From NCBI RefSeq assembly GCF_018531195.1, contig NZ_JAHDYS010000004.1, positions 124,001 through 188,000 on the forward strand: a stretch of DNA of 64,000 bases. The letters run 5' to 3'. Under the pieces are notes generated by a model. The model made no database searches, was not told the DNA's origin, and saw only the letters and a program-made list of their open reading frames with translations. This document shows positions 26,636 through 35,977 of this stretch, piece by piece. The translations under genes were made by a program, and so were the position numbers. This DNA is from Pelotalea chapellei. Lineage in GTDB: Bacteria; Desulfobacterota; Desulfuromonadia; Geobacterales; Pseudopelobacteraceae. The number at the start of each line of letters is the position of its first letter. The stretch's first letter is position 1.

Positions 26636-26664
26636 AAGATACCACTCTACCAACCATGCGTCAA
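26636..26664 (-). promoter_or_regulatory. Sigma-70-type promoter of the PAS kinase gene
   Basis: On the minus strand TTGACG (26659-26664) and TATCTT (26636-26641) are separated by exactly 17 bp, about 75 bp upstream of the kinase start. The match to TTGACA/TATAAT is good. Confidence 0.5.
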
Positions 26665-26741
26665 AAATTTTCCCTTCTTCCTCTCAATTATTCTTTCTTT
26701 CATACTCTGTCCTATGCCAGCCTTTATTATTTACAAAACTG

Positions 26742-26795
26742 CACACGCAGAAAAGGCTCAAGCCGTCTTATCCGGCCGAGCCTTTTCTGCGTGTG
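26742..26795 (-). terminator. Long-stem terminator after the Ig-like lipoprotein gene
   Basis: An 18-bp perfect stem (CACACGCAGAAAAGGCTC at 26742-26759 and its complement at 26778-26795) with an 18-nt loop lies 14 bp past the lipoprotein stop codon. The stem carries an internal A/T tract, and a modest T-rich stretch follows on the minus strand. Confidence 0.7.
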
Positions 26796-26808
26796 ATGTC
26801 CTTTCTGC

Positions 26809-28341
26809 TTATGGTTGCTTGGTCACTGATATTACATAACTGCAGTTATACCCGGAATTATAGTTCTCCACAGCGTTGCCACGCATGGTGCCATCTGTGA
26901 TTTCCAACTTGCCAAGGTTTTCCATTAACCTGGAGAAAAAGGGTGAGAAGTAGGTGAATCGGAAATCAATCCTTCGATCCCATATGTTTCCGGTTAACAA
27001 GTTACTTACAGCGGCGTCCGCACGTGATTCACGCAGCGTTGTTGTTCCGCTGAGCACGCCACCGCTCTGATTAAGCACCAGGCTGAAGTTGTACGTGCCG
27101 ATCTGGCTGGGATCTGCAGGGTCATCGTAGATTGTGTAAGTGCCGGTCCATGTACCACTTACATCTGCCGGTGTAATCGTAGTACCGGCCGAAGCAGTAA
27201 CACCCCCTAAAGTAGCTTTAATGGTGGTGGATCCAACCTTGGAAGCCAGAAGTCTGTTATTCTCATCAACCCCTGCAATGGTCGGATCAGATGACTCCCA
27301 TGTCACGGAGCCGGTAAGATCCTGAGTAGTGCCGTTAGAATACGCACCAATAACTTTGAGTTGTTTGGTAGAACCTGCAGTGAGATTGCCAATCTCTGGA
27401 GTGATTGAAATTGTTCGCAGCTCTACATTGCTGACGGTCAACCCCGTGCTAACTGTAATATCACTGGGAATATTTTTATAAAATGCGCTGATCGTCGCAT
27501 TTCCAGCCGAAACAGCGGTTACCATTCCTTCTGCAGTGATGGCTGCAATGGCTGAAGCAGATGAACTCCAAACAACTGCGGTCGTCAGGTCCTGGCTGGT
27601 ATTATCGGAAAAAAATCCGGTAGCGTGGAATTGCGATCCGGTTCCAACTGCCAGATTAGTGTTGTCTGGTGTGATGGAGATCGATTGCAGAGCAGCAGAT
27701 GTTACTGTCAGATTAGATGAACCTGCAATGCTGCCCAAGGTTGCAGTGAGGGTTGTTGTGCCGGCAGCAACGCCAGTGACCTTGCCAAGGCCAGCCACGG
27801 TTGCGACAGAAGGCTGTGACGAACTCCACTGCACAGCACCGGTTATGACAGAGCTGGTACTGTCCGAGTAGGTGCCGGTGGCTTTATAGTTATAACTTGT
27901 ACCGGCTGCCATTGTTGTGTTTCCCGGAGTGACCGCAATAGAAACCAGAGATATGGCAGGCACCGACAAATTGGTCTTACCCGAAATGCCGTCCAGGGCT
28001 GCGGTGATGACGATACCCTGTGCACTGTGACCGAGGACAGTCACCATGCCTTTGGAGCTCTGATCATTGCTGACAGCCGCTGCGCCGGCATTTGATGAAC
28101 TCCAGGTCACTTCTGTTGTGAGATCTTTTTCTTTGCCATCCGAATAAATGCCCGTGGCGGTAAACTGTTTTTGCAATCCCACTACCAAGACATTGTCCGA
28201 TGGAGTTACCTTTATTGAGAGCGGTTTATCAACTGCACTGCCAACACTGCCGGAACCACTGCCACCACCACCACCACCGCCACCGCAACCAAAAATGCCA
28301 AGCATACAAAACACAACCAAAGCAAACATCTTCTTCATCAT
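26809..28341 (-). CDS. Surface lipoprotein with four BIG_2 (bacterial Ig-like) repeats
   Basis: This protein of about 510 residues begins with a lipoprotein signal (MKKMFALVVFCMLGIFG-Cys) followed by a poly-Gly stretch after the lipidated cysteine. Four Ig-like BIG_2 repeats of about 85-90 residues follow, each with the same frame (SI.VTP....L..G....F.ATG.YSD....DLT..V.WSSS). A distinct C-terminal domain (SGTWTGTYTIYDDPADP) ends the protein. It should be anchored to the outer membrane and exposed outside, in adhesion or matrix roles typical of such repeats. Start choice: GGGAGGG precedes two adjacent ATGs (28341 and 28338), and either may be used. Confidence 0.85.
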   Translation of the reverse strand: MMKKMFALVVFCMLGIFGCGGGGGGGGSGSGSVGSAVDKPLSIKVTPSDNVLVVGLQKQFTATGIYSDGKEKDLTTEVTWSSSNAGAAAVSNDQSSKGMVTVLGHSAQGIVITAALDGISGKTNLSVPAISLVSIAVTPGNTTMAAGTSYNYKATGTYSDSTSSVITGAVQWSSSQPSVATVAGLGKVTGVAAGTTTLTATLGSIAGSSNLTVTSAALQSISITPDNTNLAVGTGSQFHATGFFSDNTSQDLTTAVVWSSSASAIAAITAEGMVTAVSAGNATISAFYKNIPSDITVSTGLTVSNVELRTISITPEIGNLTAGSTKQLKVIGAYSNGTTQDLTGSVTWESSDPTIAGVDENNRLLASKVGSTTIKATLGGVTASAGTTITPADVSGTWTGTYTIYDDPADPSQIGTYNFSLVLNQSGGVLSGTTTLRESRADAAVSNLLTGNIWDRRIDFRFTYFSPFFSRLMENLGKLEITDGTMRGNAVENYNSGYNCSYVISVTKQP

Positions 28342-28752
28342 TATTCCCTCCCTAACCTGAATTTGCTGCACGTCCACGGCAGATAAAACACGAAACATGC
28401 CAAGGCAAAACCAGCAAAAACAGAACTTTACGAAAGGGACTGATGTTTATTTATGTGCAGCGAAAAGAGTTCTTTATTTAATTAACAGACACCAATTCAG
28501 CTCCAGCGCAGATTTGGAGCGATCGGTAAAAATTTAATCCATGTTAATCTTTTCGCGCAACTTCTAACGACATCCAGGCTTGCTGCACTTGGCCATGAAG
28601 TTTGTCGAAGCTTCCATGCCCATTTTAGATTTCGCAAGTTTGTTGTGAGTAAACTGAGGATAACTAAAGGAGGGGATAATCCGGATATCTTTGTATTCCG
28701 TGAAGGATCTCAGGGGAAGAATTTTTCTCAGTTGCCCTGACGAGCGGAAATG
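28342..28752. other. 410-bp interval between the lipoprotein and acetate-kinase-like genes
   Basis: No convincing gene is seen. A weak inverted repeat TCAGGG/CCCTGA (28710-28740) lies just after the acetate-kinase-like stop codon and may be its terminator. A sigma-54-like TTGGCAT at 28397-28403 lacks the -12 GC and is not accepted. Confidence 0.4.
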
Positions 28753-30027
28753 TCAAACCAGCTGTTGAACAGGAACAAACTCGTGTTGTGCAAAGGCATA
28801 ATCGTGCCTGTGATGGTCAACATAAATACCGGCGTGAACGGCGGCAGCATCCTCGGCATATACCAGTTCTTCATTAGTAGGAATGACAAAGGTTCGGACG
28901 AGCGAGCCAGAACCGGTTATTTCATACTCACTGTTCTCTGGCATGGTACGGTTCCTTTCCAGGTCCAACCCGATCCCCAGGCATTCCAGCCCATTGAGAA
29001 TCTTCTCCCGTGCATACCATTCTCTGACTCCCGCACCTGCTGTAAAGACAATTCCATCCAAAGGCCCGACAACTGCCAGATAAGCACCGATATATTTGCG
29101 GATGCGGTAGGCATCGATGTCCAAGGCAAGTCCAGCCCGGGGATCCCCATCCAGGGCGGCCTCAAGAAGATGCTGCCTGCTTGAACATGATCCCGTAATG
29201 CCCAAAATGCCACTCTTCTGATTGAGCATCTGCTCCAGTTCCCATACCGAGAGATTCATCTTCCGCATCATGTAGGATTGTATGCCCGAATCAATATCAC
29301 CGCAGCGAGTTTCCATGACCGCACCTTCCAGTGGAGTCATTCCCATACTGGTATCGACCGACTGTCCATTTCGGATGGCGCAGAGCGATACACCCCTGTC
29401 AATATGTACTGTTATCAGATTGCAATCCTGAACAGGTTTCTCGAGGAGTACGCTTGCCCGCCTTGATACGTACAGGTGTGAAGGTCCATGAAAACCGTAG
29501 CGGCGCACTCTGTACTTTTCATACCATTCATATGGAAGTGGATACATGTAGGCACACTCGGGCAGAGTCAGGTGGAAGGCCGTATCGAAAATCGCCACCT
29601 GGCTGACATCGGGCAACAGCTTCATGCAGGCCTCAATTCCGGCAATGTTGGGAACACAATGCATGGGTGCCAGGTGTCCAAGATCCCTTATGGCAGTGAG
29701 CAGGTGATGATCCACTTTTACGGAATGACGGAACTGGTCACCACCATGGGCCACACGATGTCCTACTACAGAGATATGACCTGCATCTGGAATAACACCA
29801 TGTCGCGAATCAGTCATTGTTGCTATGGCAAGGGCCACAGCACCATGGTGATCAATGAACTCGGCATCCAGAAAAACCCGCTTTTTACCGGGAGCCTTCT
29901 GGATAAGGAAAGCACTGCCCAATCCCACACGTTCAACCACCCCCATGGCAAGCACTGTCTGTCCACCGCTGGATAACAGGTGATATCTGATTGAGTGGTT
30001 CCAGCAATTAATTGTTAAAATTTTCAT
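28753..30027 (-). CDS. Divergent acetate-kinase-family protein (paralogue 1), activity uncertain
   Basis: This 424-residue protein aligns with acetate/propionate kinases along its length. Conserved pieces include VGHRVAHGG (Arg contacting acyl phosphate), the FDTAFH segment, PYEWYEKY.VRRYGFHG.SH, DTSMGMTPLEG, TRCGDID and VIPTNEEL. Several kinase signatures are replaced. The N-terminal NxGSSSxK-type signature reads NCWNHSIRY, the phosphate loop HLGNG reads HIDRG, and the adenosine loop GIGEN reads GAGVR. The same replacements occur in the paralogue at 54294. The start at 30027 matches that paralogue but has a poor ribosome site. Kinase activity cannot be assumed. Confidence 0.8.
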   Translation of the reverse strand: MKILTINCWNHSIRYHLLSSGGQTVLAMGVVERVGLGSAFLIQKAPGKKRVFLDAEFIDHHGAVALAIATMTDSRHGVIPDAGHISVVGHRVAHGGDQFRHSVKVDHHLLTAIRDLGHLAPMHCVPNIAGIEACMKLLPDVSQVAIFDTAFHLTLPECAYMYPLPYEWYEKYRVRRYGFHGPSHLYVSRRASVLLEKPVQDCNLITVHIDRGVSLCAIRNGQSVDTSMGMTPLEGAVMETRCGDIDSGIQSYMMRKMNLSVWELEQMLNQKSGILGITGSCSSRQHLLEAALDGDPRAGLALDIDAYRIRKYIGAYLAVVGPLDGIVFTAGAGVREWYAREKILNGLECLGIGLDLERNRTMPENSEYEITGSGSLVRTFVIPTNEELVYAEDAAAVHAGIYVDHHRHDYAFAQHEFVPVQQLV

Positions 30028-30293
30028 AGACGCATAATAAATAATTTTAATCTGGCAGTCATGTCTTTTCTTGAGCAACCAAGAGCTGCTGTCGAAAACA
30101 TCATCGGTAGCGTTTCACTGGTAGCTGTCCTCGGTCAGCCCAGGCAGTGGCAGGAAAAAGAAACAAATGACACTTTAAGCGCGTTGCCGCGACACTCATT
30201 TATTTTATTTAACCTTTTATTTAAGCAATGGTATAAAATGCGTGGGCAAAATTGAAAAACACTTAGAAAAATCAAAACTAAGTGAGAGAGAAA

Positions 30294-32117
30294 ATGGCCA
30301 ATGTGACCATTAAAGATGAACAAATTGCGCAACAGCCTTACGGAACCGACGGTCCAGCCGCTCGGAAACCAGCCTGCGCAGAAGATCTGACTGAAGAATG
30401 GGCCACAGAATCGATTGACGAACTGACGGATACCATCCACCGGCTACAATATGAAATTAACATAAGACAAAATATTGAAAAGGACCTCCGACACAGCAGG
30501 GAAAGTTTCATGCTGGCAGTCCAAATGGCGAATCTTGGTACTTTTGATTATTATCCCGCCTCGGGAAAACTGCTCTGCTCAGACATAGCCAGAAACCATT
30601 TTGGATTTTCGCCAGACGCATCCCCGAACTACAACCTCTTTCTGTCCGCACTACATCCGGATGACCGCAACCGAATCGATCAATATATAGCCAATCTGGT
30701 ATCAGATCCCGAGAGTGGTGGAACATACTCTGCAGAATTCCGCACCATCGGCATGGATGATGGCATTGAACGCTGGATAACTAGCCGGGGGGAAATTTTT
30801 TATAACACTTCAAGACAGGCGGTCCGTTTTATCGGTGTTACTCGTGATATCAGCGAGGAAAAACGTTCAAAAGAGATGATACTGCGCCTGAACAGAATGC
30901 ATGCTGTTTTATCAGCCACCAATCAGGCAATAGTACATAGCCGCGACGAAGCCACCATCTTCCGCAAGTTCTGCCACGTTGCAATTGAACATGGCGGATT
31001 CAAATCGGCATTTATCGGGTTGGTCGATAGTACAACCGGTTTGTTTACCGTGACAGCATCCCATGGTGACACGCAATATCTTGATGATCTGCAAATATCC
31101 AGCAGACTGGAACCTGACGGAAAAAGACCTGTCAGTGTCCCGGTTGAATACATGCCGGCATACGGTAATTCTTGCAATGACCCCACGAGCTGGCCCTGGC
31201 ATGAACGAGCCTTGCGCGATGGAGTTCATGCTTCTGCGTGCATTCCACTACTCCGAGACAATAATGTGATTGGCGCTTTAGCTCTCTATGCGGATAATAA
31301 GGACTATTTCGACTCCCATCAGATGGAACTGATCCGACAGATGGGGACCGATATTTCCTTTGCCCTTGGTGTAATTGAAAATGAAAAACGACGGCAGAAG
31401 GCTGAGCAGGCGTTACGCGAAAAGGAGCAGATGCTGCTTCAGCAGAGCAGGCACGCTGCCATGGGTGAAATGATCGGCAATATTGCCCATCAGTGGCGCC
31501 AACCACTTAATTCGTTGGGCCTGACAGCGCAACAAATGCTGCTCTTTTATGACCTGGGTGAATTCAACCGGGAATTTCTCGTGGAGTGTGTGGAAAAATC
31601 AATGGAACTCATTCAACACATGTCTGCAACCATTGATGATTTCCGAAGTTACTTCAAACCGAACAAAGAAAGAACAGGGTTCTGCTGTTATGATAGCGTC
31701 ATAAAAACGCTTTCATTGATGGAAGGAAATTTCAGAGCCAAACATATAAAAGTAACAGTTCATGCCGAGTCAAAACCGATGATGTACGGGTACCCCAATG
31801 AGTTTACCCAAGTGCTGATCAATATTCTCAGCAACGCCAGCGATGCTTTCATCGAACATAAAATCTGCCAGCCTCATATCATAATTACTGTCTTTAATGA
31901 CGAAGGAAAAACGATTGTCACAATCTCTGACAATGCAGGCGGCATACCTGATGACATCATTTGCAAGATATTCGATCCTTATTTCACCACCAAAGGATCC
32001 CAATCAGGCACAGGAATGGGACTTTTCATGTCAAAAGCCATAATTGAAAAAAACATGGCTGGTAGCCTGACCGCCCGAAATATCGAAGGCGGTACTGAAT
32101 TCAGAATTGAAGTTTAA
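30294..32117 (+). CDS. Cytosolic PAS-GAF sensor histidine kinase
   Basis: This 607-residue kinase has no transmembrane segment. It has a short acidic N-terminus with a coiled coil (about residues 40-70), PAS with PAC (about 75-195), GAF (about 205-360), HisKA and HATPase. The His box is IAHQWRQPLNSLGL, the form common in delta- and epsilon-proteobacterial kinases, followed by NILSNASDAF, DNAGGIP and GTGMGLFMSK. ATG 30294 after GAGAG is preferred to the GTG four codons earlier. It is divergent from the acetate-kinase-like gene. No response regulator is adjacent. Confidence 0.9.
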   Translation: MANVTIKDEQIAQQPYGTDGPAARKPACAEDLTEEWATESIDELTDTIHRLQYEINIRQNIEKDLRHSRESFMLAVQMANLGTFDYYPASGKLLCSDIARNHFGFSPDASPNYNLFLSALHPDDRNRIDQYIANLVSDPESGGTYSAEFRTIGMDDGIERWITSRGEIFYNTSRQAVRFIGVTRDISEEKRSKEMILRLNRMHAVLSATNQAIVHSRDEATIFRKFCHVAIEHGGFKSAFIGLVDSTTGLFTVTASHGDTQYLDDLQISSRLEPDGKRPVSVPVEYMPAYGNSCNDPTSWPWHERALRDGVHASACIPLLRDNNVIGALALYADNKDYFDSHQMELIRQMGTDISFALGVIENEKRRQKAEQALREKEQMLLQQSRHAAMGEMIGNIAHQWRQPLNSLGLTAQQMLLFYDLGEFNREFLVECVEKSMELIQHMSATIDDFRSYFKPNKERTGFCCYDSVIKTLSLMEGNFRAKHIKVTVHAESKPMMYGYPNEFTQVLINILSNASDAFIEHKICQPHIIITVFNDEGKTIVTISDNAGGIPDDIICKIFDPYFTTKGSQSGTGMGLFMSKAIIEKNMAGSLTARNIEGGTEFRIEV

Positions 32118-32328
32118 CCCACCACCCATCTCTCTGCCACCCGGTCATCTTCCACCAGTTACATCCAAAAAAGATCCAGTAGAATACCCGCCCGGACATA
32201 CTGCCAATGAGCACGTGTTGTTTTGACAACTCATGCTACAATTTTCAGTATCAGCTGATGTATTAGCAGCAGTTCCCATAGACAGGATCAGGGGATGCAG
32301 TTCCTGCCCCGCTTCAGGAGGAATGGCC

Positions 32329-32847
32329 ATGCCTCAGATGACAGCGAGTCCACGGGTGAATCAGGGAGCATTGTTGACTGCGGCGGTTGCAGGACTTGTT
32401 GCAACGGTCTTCACTGGTTTGACCGACCGATTGCTTGACCGCTGCGTCAGCAAGGAGCAAAAAAAACGAGACCATCGAGTACGCAAAGGAACAGCCCACG
32501 AAATAGCTGGTCCCTATTTCGCGGAGAAAATAATGGGCAGAAAGCTGGGAGAGTGCGGGAGGAAACGGGCAAAGGCCACATTCAGCGTTACCTATTCCAT
32601 CGGCTGGGGAATGATCTATGCCATGCTGAGAAAGAAATATCCCCAGCTTTCCCGGGCTGCCGGGCTGCCCTTCGCCATTCCTTTCTTCTTTGCCTGCGAC
32701 GGCCTTATGGCACCCTTGCTGGGCATTTCCCCAAACCTTAAAAAAGTGCCTTGGCAGCCGAGTGTAAAAGAGATGGCAAATCATATTGCCTGGACCGCAA
32801 CAGCTGAAATGGTGCATCGGGCGGCAGCAAAATTACAGGCAAGATAA
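32329..32847 (+). CDS. DUF1440-like membrane protein
   Basis: This protein of about 172 residues has hydrophobic helices near residues 13-35, 85-105 and 115-140. The C-terminal half (SIGWGMIYAMLRKKYP, PFFFACDGLMAPLLGISP and the terminal HIAWTATAEMVHR) follows the pattern of the YagU/DUF1440 inner-membrane family, in my reading. AGGAGG lies 7 bp before ATG 32329, so upstream in-frame starts are rejected. It lies 10 bp before the fatty-acid-hydroxylase-family gene and is probably co-transcribed with it. Confidence 0.6.
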   Translation: MPQMTASPRVNQGALLTAAVAGLVATVFTGLTDRLLDRCVSKEQKKRDHRVRKGTAHEIAGPYFAEKIMGRKLGECGRKRAKATFSVTYSIGWGMIYAMLRKKYPQLSRAAGLPFAIPFFFACDGLMAPLLGISPNLKKVPWQPSVKEMANHIAWTATAEMVHRAAAKLQAR

Positions 32848-32857
32848 AGGAGCTGTA

Positions 32858-33745
32858 ATGGCACAACCACGATCAATGATGAGCCGGGAACTGCCCTCCT
32901 GGCTCAGTGCCCTTCTGATTTTCGGAACAGTGGCAACGGTAGTCTATCTTGAAATTAAACGCCCGCTGCGCAGAATGCGGCAGGACAAGGCAACCCGGGA
33001 CATTCGAAATGTGTTCATGTCGCTTACAACCGCGGCCACCATCTCCCTTACCGAAAAACCGATAACCGCTCCCCTTTCCCGGGCAGTGGAACATCACGGG
33101 TTCGGGCTGCTCAAACTCCGTCGCCTGCCGGTATGGGCAGAACTTGTGCTATCGGTGGTGCTTCTTGACTACACCCTGTACATCTGGCATTACCTGACCC
33201 ACAAGGTGCCCTTGCTCTGGCGCTTCCACCTGGCTCATCACGTTGATCTGGATCTTGATGCCTCGACAGCACTGCGGTTTCATGCGGGAGAAATGTTGTT
33301 ATCGGTGCCATGGCGGGCTGCACAGGTGGCGGTCCTCGGCATCTCGCCGCTGGGGCTCGCGCTCTGGCAGACACTGACCCTGATGGAGATACTGTTTCAC
33401 CATTCCAACATGCGGCTGCCATACGAGGTCGAACGAAGATTATGCCGCCTGATCGTTACTCCGCGGGTCCACGGAATTCACCACTCTGTCGTGCGGGAGG
33501 AAACCGATTCCAACTGGGCCACCATCTTCAGTTGGCCCGATTATCTTCATGGCACGTCCAGGCTGAATGTTCCACAAGACAGCATTACCATTGGCGTGGA
33601 GGCTTACCAAAATCCGGAAGAATTGACAGTGGGGAAGATACTGCAGCTTCCTTTTGCTGTGGACCGACTGAATCGGGAGACGCCAGACAAACATAAGCCA
33701 CACCGGGCAGAAATTGCTGCATCTTTGACTTCCCTGGTGCCCTGA
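32858..33745 (+). CDS. Fatty acid hydroxylase/sterol desaturase superfamily protein
   Basis: This 295-residue membrane protein has the di-iron histidine clusters of the superfamily: HYLTH, HLAHH and HGIHHS, with a further His in LFHHSNMRLP. Hydrophobic segments lie near residues 15-35 and 85-115. Such enzymes need O2 and a reductant to hydroxylate or desaturate lipids, which is notable if the host is mainly anaerobic; the substrate is unknown. The start ATG 32858 follows AAGGAG. Confidence 0.85.
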   Translation: MAQPRSMMSRELPSWLSALLIFGTVATVVYLEIKRPLRRMRQDKATRDIRNVFMSLTTAATISLTEKPITAPLSRAVEHHGFGLLKLRRLPVWAELVLSVVLLDYTLYIWHYLTHKVPLLWRFHLAHHVDLDLDASTALRFHAGEMLLSVPWRAAQVAVLGISPLGLALWQTLTLMEILFHHSNMRLPYEVERRLCRLIVTPRVHGIHHSVVREETDSNWATIFSWPDYLHGTSRLNVPQDSITIGVEAYQNPEELTVGKILQLPFAVDRLNRETPDKHKPHRAEIAASLTSLVP

Positions 33746-33852
33746 AGAGACTGGGCCAGCGGTAAAAACGAATACACGCCAGGGCTACCGATCCCGATCG
33801 GACCGGGGCGGTAAATGGCCCACCGCTGCTTCCGACCCGCCTTTACAAAATC

Positions 33853-33894
33853 TTTATGCCCACCAGCCATATCTTAACATTAATTTTATGCCCA
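33853..33894 (+). promoter_or_regulatory. Direct repeat upstream of the KdpD-like kinase operon
   Basis: TTTATGCCCA occurs at 33853-33862 and again at 33885-33894, 32 bp apart, or about three helical turns. It lies just upstream of the 70-residue protein that starts the operon. This could be a site for the KdpE-like regulator, but that is only inferred from position. Confidence 0.4.
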
Positions 33895-33955
33895 ACCCGT
33901 TAATCTGATGAATAGGGAAATGGTAGTACCTTGCCGTTGTTGATGGGAGGCGGCT

Positions 33956-34168
33956 GTGCGAGTATATTGGTTTTGTCCTGAAACAGGTGTGTACCAGGGT
34001 GAGGATTTTCTGGAGGAATCCGACCTCCAATGCACTCAAGGCGCAACAGGCATCGCGCCCCCAATATGCGCTTGCAACGAAGTACCGGTGTTTGATGCCG
34101 CGATGGAGCGCTGGAAACTTATGAAATTCTCCGAGATAAGGCTGCCTCTGCCCATGGGACAATCGTGA
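33956..34168 (+). CDS. Small protein (70 aa) preceding the KdpD-like kinase
   Basis: This frame starts with GTG 33956 after GGGAGG and ends with TGA overlapping the GTG start of the kinase (GTGA), a strong sign of coupled translation. The product is soluble, with three Cys (residues 7, 26 and 39) and the opening VYWFCPETGVYQGEDF, which recalls the CxxTGxYxGEDF-type pieces found in phage-tail-related and other small proteins. No function is known to me. Its place in the operon suggests a partner or leader for the K+ sensor. Confidence 0.65.
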   Translation: MRVYWFCPETGVYQGEDFLEESDLQCTQGATGIAPPICACNEVPVFDAAMERWKLMKFSEIRLPLPMGQS

Positions 34169-35244
34169 AACTGTTTTCTGAAGCAACCGGATATTTTCTC
34201 AGCATCTGCCTTGTGACTGCTGCGACAATTATCTGTGAATTCATCCGCCCCTACATGGTCCCGACAAACATGGCGATGATCTACCAGTTGGCAGTGGTCA
34301 TTGCCGCCGTTAAACTGGGATTGCGGCCGGCAATCGCAACTGCTTTAATCGGTGTGCTTGCATTCGACTTTTTCTTTATTCCTCCCCGTCTTACTTTTAA
34401 CGTCGCAGACAAAGAATATCTGGTGACATTTTCCGGTTTCATTATTGTGGGTGTCATTATCAGTTCATTGGTTGCCAAAGTGCGGGAGCAATCACAAGAG
34501 CAGGCCCGGCTCTCGCGGCAGGCAGAACAAGCCCGGATTCTTCAGGCACAGGAGAAACTGGAGCGCGCACTGCTCAACTCCATTTCCCACGATTTGCGTA
34601 CCCCTCTGGTATCCATCACAGGCGCCATCTCCGCACTCAAGGACAAAGGCGACCACTTGAGCAGTCACGCCCGACGTGAACTTATGGAAACTGCCTACGA
34701 TGAAACGGAACGCCTTAACCGATTCGTCGGGAACCTGCTGGACATGACACGAATCGAGGCGGGTGCAATGCGCCTCAAGATGGAGCCTTGTGATATCCAG
34801 GAGTTGGTCGGCTGTGCCCTGGATGCCATGGAGATGCGCCTGGGTGATCGGCCCGTTTCAGTTGACCTCCCCCCGGGGATCACCCTGGTACCGCTTGACA
34901 TGGTGCTTATGAACCAGGTTCTGGTGAACCTTCTCGACAATGCCAACAAACATGCATCCGATCACAGCCCGATTGAGATACGAGTATCAACTGAGGATGA
35001 CTGGCTGCAACTAGAAGTTTCAGACCATGGCCCAGGTGTTCCGGAGTCAGAACTGGTTCATCTTTTTGATAAGTTCTACCACATCTCCGTACCCGAACGG
35101 GGGGGTGGCACTGGCCTGGGTCTTTCCATATGTAAAGGTTTCGTTGAAGCCCACGGCGGAATAATCAGCGCCAAAAACCGGATCGCTGGCGGACTCACCG
35201 TTGAAATCCAACTTCCCTTGGCCGTTCGAAAAGAGGACACGTGA
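34165..35244 (+). CDS. KdpD-like sensor histidine kinase lacking the N-terminal KdpD/Usp domains
   Basis: This 359-residue kinase starts directly with the four-helix DUF4118 domain of KdpD (helices at about residues 8-28, 38-54, 57-73 and 88-105, with the FDFFFIPPR signature). A coiled coil, HisKA (His142 in SISHDLRTP) and HATPase (NLLDNANKH, DHGPGVP, GTGLGLSI) follow. Full-length KdpD has about 890 residues, with a Walker-type and a Usp domain that bind nucleotide and c-di-AMP. Both are absent here. It overlaps the regulator gene (GTGA), and the K+ transporter gene kup follows, so it probably senses K+ or osmotic state for Kup. Confidence 0.88.
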   Translation: MKLFSEATGYFLSICLVTAATIICEFIRPYMVPTNMAMIYQLAVVIAAVKLGLRPAIATALIGVLAFDFFFIPPRLTFNVADKEYLVTFSGFIIVGVIISSLVAKVREQSQEQARLSRQAEQARILQAQEKLERALLNSISHDLRTPLVSITGAISALKDKGDHLSSHARRELMETAYDETERLNRFVGNLLDMTRIEAGAMRLKMEPCDIQELVGCALDAMEMRLGDRPVSVDLPPGITLVPLDMVLMNQVLVNLLDNANKHASDHSPIEIRVSTEDDWLQLEVSDHGPGVPESELVHLFDKFYHISVPERGGGTGLGLSICKGFVEAHGGIISAKNRIAGGLTVEIQLPLAVRKEDT

Positions 35245-35948
35245 CACATACCCAAAACAGCACCGGACACCGGATTCTTGTGATCGACGATGAAGCGGCA
35301 ATCCGGCGCTTCCTTCACTCCGCCCTGTCTTCGGAAGAATTCCATCTGAATGAGGCTGAATCAGGTCACGAAGGCCTTTCTGTTGCCGCTTCATTCAGGC
35401 CGGATGTCATTCTTCTTGATTTGGGCCTGCCTGACATGGATGGCATCGAAGTCATCCGGCGCATACGGGAATGGTCAAATGTTCCTGTCATCATCCTTTC
35501 GGTTCGGGAACAGGAAGACGACAAAGTGGCCGCACTTGATGCCGGGGCGGATGACTACCTTTCCAAACCTTTCGGCGTGGGTGAACTGGTGGCCCGAATC
35601 AGAGCTGCATTGAGACGCTCCCTGAAAAATTCGGAAGAACCGGTTTTCAAAAGTGATGATCTCACGGTGGATATCCCCAAGCGCCGTGTCTTTGCAAATG
35701 GTGGGGAAATACAGCTGACACCCACAGAATACGATCTGTTGCGCCTGCTCATTACCCATGCCGGAAAAGTACTTACCCATTCCCAGATATTGAAACAGAT
35801 CTGGGGAGTCGCATATAAGGACCAATCCCAAGTACTCCGTGTGACCATAAGCAATCTGCGAAAAAAGATTGAACGTGATCCCTCTCGCCCACGGCACATA
35901 ACCACTGAACCGGGTGTCGGTTACCGATTGAGACTGAAAGAGGGTTAA
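35241..35948 (+). CDS. kdpE: KdpE-like response regulator
   Basis: This 235-residue OmpR-family regulator has phosphoacceptor Asp60 (ILLDLGLPDMDG), Lys109 (YLSKPFGVGELVARIRAALRR, a KdpE-like phrase) and a winged helix ending TTEPGVGYRL. The GTG start at 35241 overlaps the kinase stop codon. kup starts 29 bp downstream. The symbol is given by similarity; no kdpFABC genes are nearby, so its main target here may be kup. Confidence 0.82.
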   Translation: MTHTQNSTGHRILVIDDEAAIRRFLHSALSSEEFHLNEAESGHEGLSVAASFRPDVILLDLGLPDMDGIEVIRRIREWSNVPVIILSVREQEDDKVAALDAGADDYLSKPFGVGELVARIRAALRRSLKNSEEPVFKSDDLTVDIPKRRVFANGGEIQLTPTEYDLLRLLITHAGKVLTHSQILKQIWGVAYKDQSQVLRVTISNLRKKIERDPSRPRHITTEPGVGYRLRLKEG

Positions 35949-35977
35949 AATGAATTATTTCGCAGGAGCACAATAAG

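Noticed and set aside
28380-28403. TTGGCAT on the minus strand upstream of the Ig-like lipoprotein, resembling a sigma-54 promoter
   Set aside because: The base pair at -12 is GT instead of GC ten bases after GG; the -12 GC is close to essential.
28753-30027. Plain annotation as acetate kinase AckA
   Set aside because: Two of the nucleotide/phosphate loops and the N-terminal signature are replaced, so function should not be transferred without testing; the same holds for 54294-55592.
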